NCBI GenBank assembly: GCA_963693315.1
Contig: OY856187.1
Location: forward strand, 48,706,201-48,770,200
Direction of reading: 5' to 3'
DNA: 64,000 nt
Source of the DNA: Diogma glabrata
Taxonomy: Eukaryota > Arthropoda > Insecta > Diptera > Cylindrotomidae
Positions 45,267 to 55,414 of this stretch are shown piece by piece (position 1 is the stretch's first letter; each line of letters opens with the position of its first letter). The notes below the pieces were generated by a model that worked only from the letters and a program-made list of their open reading frames with translations, did not search any database and was not told the DNA's origin. Both the position numbers and the translations under genes were made by a program.

Positions 45267-47190
45267 CCCAAGTAACAATTGTTAGAGCTGAAAGAATCAA
45301 TGTGCTCTATTACAGTTCTTTAAGTTAAAATAATTAGCCTGATAGCTCTTAAACGCAATTAATAGTGATTCACAGCTTTAAGCAAAATTTACAATGCTCT
45401 AATTCATTGTTGCCTAACAGTTCTAGCTCTTTTTGCTTGTAGAGCATTTAGCTTTATTAATGAGCTCTATAGCCACTTTTAGAGCTTAAATATATAATCT
45501 TATAGAGCACGCTATATATTGGAATAAAAAAATTCCATGGGCATAAAATTATCTCGTATAAGAGCTGCATTAAAGCATGGTTAGAGTGTTTTGGTTTGTT
45601 CATTTAAGTGCTTTAATACAAATTTGTTTTACACTCATTTACTGCTATTGGGAGTTGCATTTTCCTTATGTAGCGCTGGCAGATAGTTTTAATTTAAATT
45701 TAATTTTCTTCTTTTCTCAAATAATGAATTCTTTTTTCAAATAATAAAATTGAATTTTTTAATCCCATGGCCATTGGAATATATTGCGCAAAAGGAAAAG
45801 TAATAGTAAAGTTCATTAAAATCAGTTTGTGCACGAATGTTAGGATCTTTTGAAACGTGTACACATTTCATCAATTAAATGCACAATGTTTTTTATTGTT
45901 TGAGGTTATGATTTAGCTAACCGCTCTATTAGAAAGATATGAAATTTTTCCTTATATGTAAATAATCGTAGTTTGTTGAGGTTTTATGAGACCACTGATT
46001 TTTTTTTTTCTAAAATAGGTAATGCACAAAACATTCGTAAATATGTATATTAAGAATAACTAATGATAAAAGTTAATAAATTAACTGATTTTTAATATAA
46101 ACACATATCAAATTTCATTTAGCATGGCCTACGACTGTGTCATTTTATCTGTCAAAATATTATAAGGGATATACTCTATAAAACGCTTCCAACAACAAAA
46201 AAATCTAATATAGAGCTTAATGCTCTACTATTTTTATTTATTATTTTGTATTTCAGCTTGTTGCTCTGATGAAAACAAAAGGATAATCATATACAGTTAC
46301 TTGCTTTACAACTATCTTAACAAAGAAAAAAACTACACCCCAATAAATCGAAATCCTGAGTAATAATATCAAGTGAGATAAAAAGCTTTTAAAGTTCATA
46401 AATGACAACTGTTGCAAGAATCCGTCCATATTTAATCAAAGAAAATATAAAAAAATTCGGCCATTCTTGAATTTAATAGAAAATTTATTTTTATTTTTTG
46501 AAATTTTTAATTTAGGTATAGCTCTTAAAATCATACTCAATTTTCCAAACTAAGTTTAAAAATATTGAAAAATCAAGTTTGTTACGAAAATAAAAAAAAG
46601 TGTTTTTTATAACTACTAATTTTAATAATAATTATTACATATTTCAAGAGCCCGTTGAAAATTTAAGAAGTATCGTATTAATATTCACGACAAAAAATAA
46701 ATGGCACGCATATTTCACTTTAATCCATACTCAAAATGTACATTTTACAGTTTAAATTAAACGATATTCCAATTAAATTTTCATTTAGTTTAATGTCAAA
46801 CACACAAAATATTTTCTTTAAAAAAAATCTAATAAAAAATAATGTTATTATTCGGATAAATTCGTTTTAAAAATTACGTCGGCTTAATATTTTAGGAAAT
46901 AATTCGAGTTCGTTTTAGAGCAAAATGCTGAAAGAAAGCTCTATAATGATTGGTTCAAACGTTTTCATTTAATTGCTATATAGAGTTATGCGCTTCATAA
47001 TGGAATCCGGAATAATTCTTATAGAGATAAAAAAACAATAAAGTTGCTCTATAAACCGCCACTTTTTGCTTTTACTAAGCTCTATAAGAGTTCTAAGAGC
47101 GCTTCTAGAGCTAACATTAGAGCACGTAGCTTTATAAATCAGCTCTAAGAGCGCTCTTAAAGCATATTTAGAGCAAAATTGTTACTTGGG
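45267..47190. mobile_element. 1.9-kb inverted-terminal element with AGAGC/GCTCT-rich ends
   Basis: The tips are perfect 14-bp inverted repeats CCCAAGTAACAATT (45267-45280; 47177-47190), flanked on both sides by AC. Within about 350 bp of the left tip and 280 bp of the right tip the motif AGAGC or GCTCT recurs many times. Examples are TTAGAGCT, TGCTCTA and AGAGCGCTCTTA. It is almost absent from the middle. No transposase frame is seen, so the copy is non-autonomous. Clustered subterminal motifs are typical transposase-binding sites; the superfamily is unresolved. Confidence 0.8.
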
Positions 47191-47206
47191 ACCCCCATAG
47201 TTTTAT

Positions 47207-47930
47207 AATATGAACCGTTTTTTTTAAAGTGATATAAGTCCACTTTTGGAAAAAATTGAGTTAGTGATAGTTTTAGAAAGATAGTGATGGCCTCTTTTTA
47301 TATACCTATATAATCATACTTTCAATAGAGCCCGATTTAGGGTGGAGCGTGGGTGAAGAAATGGCTAAAGATCGATTTAACATTTTATTTGTTAATATCA
47401 ATAGAATAACTTTTGTTAATTTTATTTTTTTTTTAAACTAGCATCTTTTAACTTTTAAATAAAACAAAACAAAAGTTTATATCTTTAATAGAACCAAAGT
47501 TATGAATTTTTGAAAATAACTCATTAAGAAATTTAGAACCGCTATATTTTCCAAAAAAAAATCCTCTGACACCCTTCTTTTTTTTCTCGATATAAAACGC
47601 ATAAAAAAAATTTCAGCCCAATCAAAAATGTGTCGTTAAAAAAATGACCCATTTACATGGGACTTATACTACCTCTTGTTCTTATTTTTTAAAACATGTT
47701 ATTATTGAAAGTGGTATAAGTCCATTTGGAGCCAAAAATCAATTATTTTCTTTTTAATTTTAAATTACTATTATTGCATAATAAAATTAAATATGTTTAA
47801 AGTGTCAAAAATATTACAAAATTTTAGTAACATTTGCCTATGTTTTTATATTGATGCAAACGCAAATCCTTAAATATCTCAGTATATGAAAAAATGGACT
47901 TATACCACTTAAAAAAAACGGTTCATATTA
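47207..47930. mobile_element. 724-bp element with ~40-bp inverted ends
   Basis: TAATATGAACCGTTTTTTTT then a GTGATATAAGTCCA block at 47207-47247 returns inverted at 47890-47930 with few mismatches. The GTGGTATAAGTCCATTT block also occurs internally near 47712. It begins only 16 bp after the element at 45267-47190. No coding frame was found. Confidence 0.75.
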
Positions 47931-47999
47931 TTATTTTTCCACATAATGCCAAATAATTGGGGACTATGGCACTTTTTTGAAAAAGCAGTGAAATTTTAA

Positions 48000-48375
48000 A
48001 AAAAAATTCACCTTACAAGATTTATTAAAATATTTCTTTATTTCTATAATATATATGACAAGGTAAAAGTTTTAAATAACCTCAAGGCGGGATCTGAGCC
48101 TGAATATTTCATGCGTACTCCAGCCTTAATTCGCTTTTATGTTACTTGAAATGTCGTTATAGCTAGGAACCCACCGCAGTGTGATGTTGTTGAGTTGCGC
48201 CATCTTACAAAGATTTTTCCAATACTCATTGTAGAGGTTAGAAGTAGTCGCTGGGTATCCAAACAGATGCCATTCTTTTTCTTTACAGATGCAAGCTAGT
48301 TATTATATGCGCACATTCATTGACAGCATATACCTCATTGGAGTTATACACCAAACAACTCTATACCACACATAC
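48000..48375. other. No supported feature
   Basis: Mixed-composition sequence; I see no frame or repeat partner that I can support. Confidence 0.35.
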
Positions 48376-48378
48376 AAT

Positions 48379-48450
48379 GCCTCGGTGGTGTAGTGGATAT
48401 CATGTTTGCCAAAGACTTCGGATAAACTTCGAATAGAATAATGGCTTTGA
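48379..48450 (+). other. tRNA-like sequence (possible SINE head)
   Basis: GCCTCGGTGGTGTAGTGGAT has the look of a tRNA 5' end. TGGTGTAGTGGA matches the Pol III A-box consensus at 11 of 12 positions. About 45 bp on, ACTTCGAATAG is a poor B box. No acceptor-stem partner is found, so it is not a functional tRNA. Confidence 0.4.
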
Positions 48451-48819
48451 TGATGAAGGTCCTAATCCAGTCTGAAACACACATCTAAGAAATGGAGTTT
48501 TTCTCTGAGAAAAATCCAAAACATGCTGTCACATTTTTCTATCATCGATCGAATTGGTCTTATTCTCAATTCAAGAAACATAATTCATTCAATCTCTTTT
48601 AAGTATTTACTTTAACACCGATATTGTTTCCCAAAAACTGGAAAGCAAGTCTGAAACAGTATTCCTTAATAAAAATTACTACAAGGACCAAAAATTACTA
48701 CCCAGCACACCATATTGACAAATACATCAACAAATTTACCATGGGGGAACAAAATGTTTTGTCTTAGCTCCCAAAAGCGTCCCAAATCCATCGTCTCCCC
48801 TTTACCATATCCATTTCCG

Positions 48820-48965
48820 ATCTACTAACGTCTAATATCCCCTTAGTATATACCTCCCTAATCTTCGTGGATAACCTATCAAATATTTTATTGACTCCTG
48901 CAGACAAAATCAAAATTATATTCTTACAGGAAACCTATATTACCAAAACATGTTTACTGAGCTTA
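48820..48965 (+). pseudogene. Possible LINE endonuclease N-terminal fragment
   Basis: One frame near 48850 reads a segment ending KIKIIFLQETYI, which resembles the second motif of AP-type endonucleases of non-LTR retrotransposons (the Glu of QET). No upstream or downstream motifs support it. Confidence 0.25.
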
Positions 48966-49459
48966 AAGATTTAACACCAAAGAACAAAAACTGCAAGACA
49001 CAAAAAACAATCTATAAAATAAATTGCAATCTATAAAATAATCCACTAATTCCTATATAGGCGAATTCTGCCAGTTCTTAAATAAAAAAGATGTATCAAA
49101 GCTTCGTTGGCTCGAAAAAAATGATGAACTCTCCAGAAACTAAAACAAATCATCTCAACAAATCACAATTATTTCATTCGCACACATCATTTGCACTTCA
49201 AACTAAGTCCTAACTTCAATGTACGCCAACCCTCGCACGCCAATATACGCACGCCCTCTTAATTTCTCTAATTTATCATCAAACTGCCTTTTCATTCCCA
49301 AAATAAAGATTACACGACGATTAACACGACAAGTAACAACACGACAAGTAACAACAAACAATTTTGTTGAAACGTCAAACGAATTTTTGTTTAAAAATAA
49401 TTTATAAAAACGTAGTAGTTTTACAAAAAAGTAATGGATTTTAGATCAAAATCGTTACT

Positions 49460-49527
49460 AATACACATACACAAAATATTAAGCAAAATCGCTTTTAAAG
49501 CGAATCGCATTCCATAATCGGCATCCA
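49460..49527 (-). repeat. Right arm of the 43152-49527 inverted repeat
   Basis: On the minus strand it reads GGATGCCGATTATGGAATGC, then CGATT, AAAAGCGATTTTG and ATATTTTGTGTATGTGT. This is the inverted partner of 43152-43225. Confidence 0.65.
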
Positions 49528-49529
49528 GA

Positions 49530-50880
49530 AATACACAGAAAATGGTTCAAATTTATTGCAGGTGTTAAAATATAAAATGTTTAATTTATTAGATCCACAT
49601 TTAGTACAGGATTATTAACTTAATAAAAAAACACATGTGAATTTTTCATATATCAAACTTTAAAAAATCGTAAGAAAAAATCCATATTGAATTACGGACT
49701 TTTTATTTCTCAATTTCATAGCTGCATATGTTTACTTTAAAATTTGTGAAAAACAAAAAAAAAGGGGTTTTTTGAGATATGAGCTTTGAAGTAAACCAAG
49801 ATGTTACGCGCCGCCTAGCGGAAAAGAGAAAAGCTATTAATTTTAAACTTACTTATTTCAATTATTCAATTATTTTCCTTTTTACTTGCAAAAATATACG
49901 TTAGTCGGATGATATTTGTGACACCTATTCACAAAACATTGACACCATTACCAAAACTACGGTAAAAAGCCTCAAAAATTCAACCGCGCATAATTCCGAT
50001 TCAGAGTACACAAAAAATAAAAGCAGAAATCGCTTTTTTTCTTACGTCAATACCAACAATATATCAAAATATCAGATTTTTAAAAAATAGTTGTTTTTTT
50101 TCGATGTACGTTTTCAAAATAATAGCCCAATATGTTATTTTGAAGTTAATAGCTATTTATGTACCAAGGGCGTTATGTAGGTTATGGAAAGGCCCGGAAA
50201 GCGACGTAATCCAGTCCGAGGGCCTCTGGCCCGAGAGATGGATGTCGTTTGATGGGTGTAATACCCAGTAACGCCAGTGGTGCATACAAGATTTTATGCT
50301 TCACTTAATAAGCTAAAAACTAAGAAAGAATTAATTGGTTAACCATATTGATATACAAAAATATACAAATCTATCCTAGTATGCCAAGAAAATAACTATT
50401 TTGAAGCTTAAAATAAATATTTGTTGTTTGTCCGTTGCTATGTAAACAAATTCTCTTAAATTTTGTAGCGTATGACAAAAACATAGTTTTAGTTTTGGAA
50501 AACTAAATGAACATTTATTAACTAAAATATTGCTAAACATTTTTAAACAAATATAAAAATATTTTGCTAGCTTAAATTTAATAAGATTTATTTACATTTT
50601 GTGGACAAAATTACAGCAAACATAATTTTATTTAGTTTTTAAGGTAACAGCGGGCGTTATGAATTCATAATGCCCTCTCATAACGCCCCAGTTCTTATGA
50701 ATGTCTTTATATATAGCGTATCCTAGACATTATAACAACTTTATATCATTGTGAAGCATAAATTCTTTTAAATCAGTATTTATTAAAATGCAATATTTAA
50801 AAATATACTATTTACTGTTTATTTTTTATTTTATTAATAATAATTTAAACTTCCTTATAGTAACAATTTGAATTTGATTT
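49530..50880. other. AT-rich sequence, no supported gene
   Basis: A GC-richer patch lies near 50180-50285 (GGCCTCTGGCCCGAGAGATG). CGTTGCTATGTAAACA near 50433 repeats the hairpin arm at 26698, and GGGCGTTATG / CATAACGCCC near 50650-50690 form a short dyad. No coding frame was found. Confidence 0.4.
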
Positions 50881-51045
50881 TTTTATTTTATTGAATATCG
50901 ATTTCGATTTACGTCATCCTCAGTTCTTAAATTATTATCGCAATTTTTGCTTATAGTTTTGCTAATAGTCTTATATACTATTTTAACTGCTATTTTTTTA
51001 TTATTTTGTCATATATTTTGATAGTTTTAGTGTTGATTATATCAT

Positions 51046-51333
51046 TTAAAATATTGTTATTGTTTTTGTTGCTATTATTTCTTCCAATCTATTTAGATGT
51101 TGCCCTTTTCTTTTTTTATGTAATATGGTTAAATTTGTGTTGATATTGGTATATTTGTGTTTTTCTATTTTTAAATGTTGGGCATATCTGGATTTTGGAT
51201 CACTTTTATTAATTTCACTAGTGTGTTCAATAAATCTTTTTGTGAAGGACCGCCCCGTTTGACCTATATAAAATTTACTGCAGTCATCAGAGGTAATTTT
51301 ATAAACACCTGTGTCTAAGGTTTGGAGGACCAC
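51046..51333 (-). pseudogene. Penelope-like element GIY-YIG endonuclease domain
   Basis: About 95 codons encode a GIY-YIG nuclease domain. The first strand is GVYKI (residues 9-13 of the open stretch) and the second is YIGQTGR (22-28), followed by the catalytic-type Arg33 and His37 and a late Glu pair at 84-85. Penelope-like elements carry this domain after the RT and use it to nick target DNA. The frame starts without an ATG and the RT is not present upstream in a readable form, so this is a 5'-truncated remnant. Downstream on the same strand (51040 to about 50880) the sequence passes a GATGACGTAAATCG block into an A-rich stretch, as expected for a Penelope 3' untranslated end. Key residues look intact, so the domain was not long under decay. 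Confidence 0.8.
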
Positions 51334-51339
51334 CCCCGG

Positions 51340-51700
51340 TATTTATTGTGCAGATTAGATGCAATACTAAAAACGTTGGTCAAATATTTGTGGATTCGCA
51401 CACAGCAAATGCTGTTGGTGGATTTGCACACAGCAAATGCTGCTGATTCAATAATATTTATACCGACACTGTATATATGTATACCGACACATTCTGTAAA
51501 TTTGTGTACTAAATTCCTAATTTTTTCTCTGAAAGTGAACACTTTTTGGCACTTAATGTTAAACCAACTGCTTTAAATAACTTGCGCAAATTGCATTCCT
51601 CTTTGATATTCTTTGTTGTGTTCCACAATACACAGTCTGAGTGACATTTAACCTTTACCTCCACAATGTGTGTATGATTTTAATATTGCAACATAAAAGT
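51340..51700. repeat. Short direct repeat and possible LTR-derived sequence
   Basis: TTnGCACACAGCAAATGCTG occurs twice near 51396 and 51424. The stretch from 51660 (ATGTGTGTATGATTTTAATA) is related to 53570-53660 on the same strand. This suggests a repeated terminal part of the decayed minus-strand gypsy copies. Confidence 0.4.
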
Positions 51701-52905
51701 TTTTCTTGGTTAAGGTTGCTAATCACTTGCTTGCGAAATCCACTACAGTACCTCCTTTTCAGTTAAAAGGTTCCAGTGGTATTAATGAAGGATTCAAAAG
51801 GACAATGGAAATTGATTGGTGTTTGCCTTTTTAGATTTATTACAACAAAATGTCCAATGCGTTTGACGATCATAATGGTCCGCCGTACTGTGGACTTAAA
51901 GTGGGTGTGCCATTGTCCACTCTTACAAACACATGTTTAGACAGATTGTCGGTTGCTGTAAGATTGTTTGCACGATTTCTTAATTTTTCCAAAATAATGG
52001 AGTACGATGGTAATTTCCTTCCCACGACTGTAGTCAAAACTTAAGACGGTATTATTAATGTCTGGCCATCGACCAGTTTGGCCGGAAAACAATCCAGAGC
52101 TTCCCTAACAGTTGATTTCAGACCAAAGGAAAGCAGAGGTTAAACCGATTGAGCAGGTTAAACCAATTGATTGCCTTTTGTTTGGTCATCAACGATGCCT
52201 TCAATTGATGGAGGTGGCGTTCTACTATTCCATTCGCTTGAGGATTGTAGAAGGTAGTATGAATGTGATTTGACTCTCATGAGTTTTATCAATTTCTTGA
52301 AAATAAGGATATCGAATTGTATTTCACGATCGCTGCTGACCGTGGTGGCGTACAAAAATCTATTTGAGATGGAAAGAGGATCCACTATGTCCATGTATAT
52401 ATGTATTCAAATCTACACTTGGGCATTGGAAACTTGCCAAGTTCTGATTCTGTGCTAATGCAAATCTTAGACAGCTGATATGGGACTCATTGTTTAGTCC
52501 ACTCTCCGACTTCGTGATTCATTTTGGGCCAAACAAATGTTGACAATGTTAGTTTCCTGGTGGTGCAAATGCTCAGATGAGAAAGCTCGTGAAGGTTTTT
52601 GAAAATTTTGAAAATCACTTTTCGGAATGGTTTAGTAACAAATGGTTTACATTATTTGTGCTTGTCTGGGATCAGATTTTATCCTTCGATTGAGTGGTTG
52701 ACATTAAGGTCAACATTATTTTTGAGCTCAAATTGGACCTTTGCAACATTTTACTAAATTCCTCGTTATATTTTTGGAACTGGATGAGACAGTTGACGTC
52801 CAGGCCTTCTAATTTTTGATTGAACACATCATTCGAGACAAAGTATTGTTGACAATGTTTTCATCACCTTCAATATAACGTTTGTCGCTGGGACATTGCA
52901 CTGTA
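51700..52905 (-). pseudogene. pol: Decayed Ty3/gypsy pol: RNase H tail and integrase
   Basis: Minus-strand similarity runs in the normal pol order with many frame changes. An RNase H tail lies near 52880 (DKRYIEGDENIVNNTLSRM). The integrase zinc region is at about 52590-52420 (CTTRKLTLSTFVWPKMNHE, then a QLSKI block). The first catalytic Asp region is at about 52394 (MDIVDPL), followed by an internal deletion. The second Asp region is SSDREIQFD near 52330, and the Glu region is NPQANGIVERHLHQLKAS near 52225. A C-terminal block (STVREALDCFPAKLVDGQ) reaches about 52030 and continues in fragments to about 51880. The deletion removes the stretch between the first and second catalytic motifs. Thus the enzyme is dead. 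Confidence 0.78.
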
Positions 52906-52916
52906 AAATCCAAATG

Positions 52917-53085
52917 TGTAACGAGCAGCAGTGAGGTAATTGAAATATAAATTTTAAAAAGGGATGCGATAAATTTTAAAAGAAAACGGAATAGAAAGTG
53001 CATTTCAGCATTTGTTTTCCAAACCGCCCAAATTCCAACTCACGGTTAAAAATTTGGGCGCCAATTTGTAACGAGCAGCAGTGAG
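52917..53085 (-). other. LTR edge repeated 150 bp apart, with Lys-type primer site
   Basis: CTCACTGCTGCTCGTTACA (minus strand) occurs ending at 53067 and again at 52917. After the first copy comes TGGCGCCCAA (53063-53054), the start of a classical tRNA-Lys-type primer binding site. A gypsy LTR ending in TTACA followed by a primer site fits the strand of the pol remains downstream. Only the first ten bases match the known site. Confidence 0.5.
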
Positions 53086-53099
53086 TTCATGATGATTGA

Positions 53100-53400
53100 A
53101 TAACAACCTCGAACTACCGAGGAGTCGCATGCCTAGAGAAGATTCCGACCAACTTCAGCCTATGAGTTCGGCTCTCAGCTCCTCAGCCCATATCAAATGT
53201 TAAATTGCGCGCTATCAGTTTAAAAAGGAAACGGAATCAAAATGTAAAGAAAAGGGACTCTGACTACCTCAAAAGCCAGAGGAACCATCATCACCAAATA
53301 CTTTAAACCCAGCTCACCCCATGCCTTCTGAAATATTCCCACCAACCATCTAGCCCCTAAATTACTGTCTGATATCATATTAGTCAGTCTGGGCGTACCG
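53100..53400 (-). repeat. Probable LTR remnant, related to 59690-59830
   Basis: GAGGAGTCGCATGCCTAGAG near 53120 and the following CTTCAGCCTATGAGTTC align with GAGGAACTGCGTGCCTTAAC and CTTCAGTCTGTGAATTC near 59708. GTAAAGAAAAGGGACTCTGA near 53245 matches GTAAAGAAAAGAGACTCTGA near 59803. Given the LTR edge at 53067 this is probably LTR sequence. Confidence 0.45.
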
Positions 53401-53405
53401 GCACT

Positions 53406-53422
53406 TCACGTCGGGGTCACCA
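53406..53422 (-). other. tRNA-Trp-type primer binding site remnant
   Basis: On the minus strand the sequence is TGGTGACCCCGACGTGA, which matches the primer site of CsRn1-like gypsy elements, complementary to the 3' end of tRNA-Trp. It is preceded by ATTACTATAG, a degraded LTR end. No matching gag follows, so only this junction seems to survive. Confidence 0.6.
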
Positions 53423-53424
53423 CT

Positions 53425-54870
53425 ATAGTAATTCTTGTTGATATTTGTGTTTGCAAGAAATTGCTATAATTTATTATTTCACAATTTTTATAATTTTGTT
53501 ATTTAATATTTATCAAAGTTAATTTTTATTATCTAATATTAATTATTTTCAAAATAGCAAACCTGTTGTATGTGCATGTGTGTGTATGCTTTTAATTTTG
53601 AAATATAAACATGTTTTTCTTAGTTAGGGTTACTAATCACTGGCTTTCAAATGTACCTCATTTGCCGTTTGAATTCTTTATCTCCCAAATTATTGTGGCT
53701 TGCACTGCTTCTGTGTGGAATTGTATATGTTTTTGCGTAGCTTACAGTGGTGAAGTCAGAGTTTTCCACTATTCTTCCTTGGGGACAACACATATCTGCC
53801 ACGACTGTTACCGGTGTATTTTCTAGTGTGCTGGTAATTTTTCAGCTCTGTAGAAAATTGATATTCAACCAACGCTATATGTACATGTTTAGATTTTTCT
53901 TAGTTATCATTTCAGTAATAGCATGAAAATGTATTTCCCTTAATGTGCATGCAATTACACTTGCTTTATGCATCAATTTTTTTTCTACATCTTAGAAATG
54001 TACGCAAGCAATGCTGACTCTGGCTGTGAACAGATACAAGAGATATAAAAGAATGTCTTTTTGCAGACACTTTTCCATTGTGATCGGAAAATTCATCGCC
54101 ACCTGTAAGGATTTTAATGGTCTAAATGGTTTTGGACTTGGATTTCCCAACTTGTTCTGTTAAGGGAGACTATTCTATTGGCTATTTTGTTCAACTTTCC
54201 TATTCCCAGAATCGAATGGACCAAAGTTTTATAAATGTCTCATGGATGTTGAGCCTGAGCAGTGGATCTGCCGAAGAATAGAGAAACTTTGTAAGTTTAA
54301 AGTTAAGCTTTTCACTTTAAGTAATTCTCACCATTATAACATTTTTCCATTTTTCCACCTTCTTTCGAATTGGACGTACTCTCAATTCGATCAACGTGAT
54401 TCGCAAATCTCTTTTTGGGTTTGATAGCTTATTAGTAAGCACAAACACTAGGTTTTATTATGTATTAAGCACCCTAATTGTTCCACCATAACAGCTTCAG
54501 AAACTTTAGATTGTAGAAATTTCCAGTTTGGACACAGCGTCCAAAATAATACACAAAATATTTCTAGTTTCTACTCAATAACACTTAAATCTTTAGTCAC
54601 AAAAACTGATTTTAAAATAATTTCTTTTTACACGATTTTATGTTCACGGTACGGCGTTTAAAAAAAAATAAAAACATTATTTCGCTTTCAAAAAAGCCGG
54701 TTTTTTGTAACAGGAAAATTTACAAATTAAAAAGTTTTGGTACATCGTTTCATTTACAATTAAATTTCACTCAACATAATCGCAGTCTAAAATAAAACTA
54801 ATTTCATTCTACAAAAAGGAATTCGTTATATGTATATAATTCTGCATAATTTCTCGATTATTCAAGGTCA
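53425..54870. other. Decayed sequence, no supported gene
   Basis: 53570-53660 resembles 51670-51760. 54330-54420 (TTCGAATTGGACGTACTCTCA) resembles 48545-48600 (TCGAATTGGTCTTATTCTCA). These point to further old repeats. I cannot assign a protein to any frame. Confidence 0.35.
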
Positions 54871-54876
54871 CTTTTT

Positions 54877-55413
54877 TTAAGAAGAAACATCGTATGCAAC
54901 TGTTTCGTGGAAAGCCTTCGGTGTAACCATTGCTGTTAATCTGGTTTCCAGATCTTGGATATTGTAAATGAAGGCCTCGATAAAATATGGTGGAGTATTC
55001 GAGTGTGCCAAATGAACAAGTTGTTGCACTGCCAAGGAATAGTCCTGTAGACTTTCTCCATTTTGTTGCACACGATCCTTTACCTCGATTTTATATAATT
55101 TTTTTTTATGATCACTATCGTATTTTCCCCCCAACGCGTTTATAACTTCTGCATAATTTTAGCGGTCGTTTTCTGGCACCGCCTGTATTGTTTTAGTTGC
55201 TCCTCCCTTAAGTGCAACTATCAATGCAGCAGGAAGATTTTCGGCGTTGCAAACATTTTGATCTGCTGTGATCTCGAACTGGAACTTAAAAATGCCCAAA
55301 AATGTAGTACCGTCATTTGATGGTGGGGTTAGTTTAATATTTGATACTTGTTGTACCACATGTGAAGTAACTTTAGCCCTTTTGTTTCCTTTTCGTTTAC
55401 AATTACATTTCAT
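54877..55413 (-). pseudogene. gag: Gypsy-type gag with a single in-frame stop
   Basis: One minus-strand frame runs from 55413 to 54877, interrupted only by a TAA at about 55158-55156. It reads a retrotransposon gag capsid region: FKFQFEITAD, ALIVALKGGATKTIQ, then after the stop YAEVINALGGKYDSDHKKKL, ESLQDYSLAVQQLVHLAH and FIEAFIYNIQDLETRL. The same order of blocks occurs in the gag of the intact element at 19444 (ALILALKGPAAEIL, VRYGKSHMQALHRM, ETLQELEADIVRLVNLSY), so they are distant relatives. No zinc knuckle or pol follows. It is dead by the stop and by truncation. Confidence 0.8.
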
Positions 55414-55414
55414 T

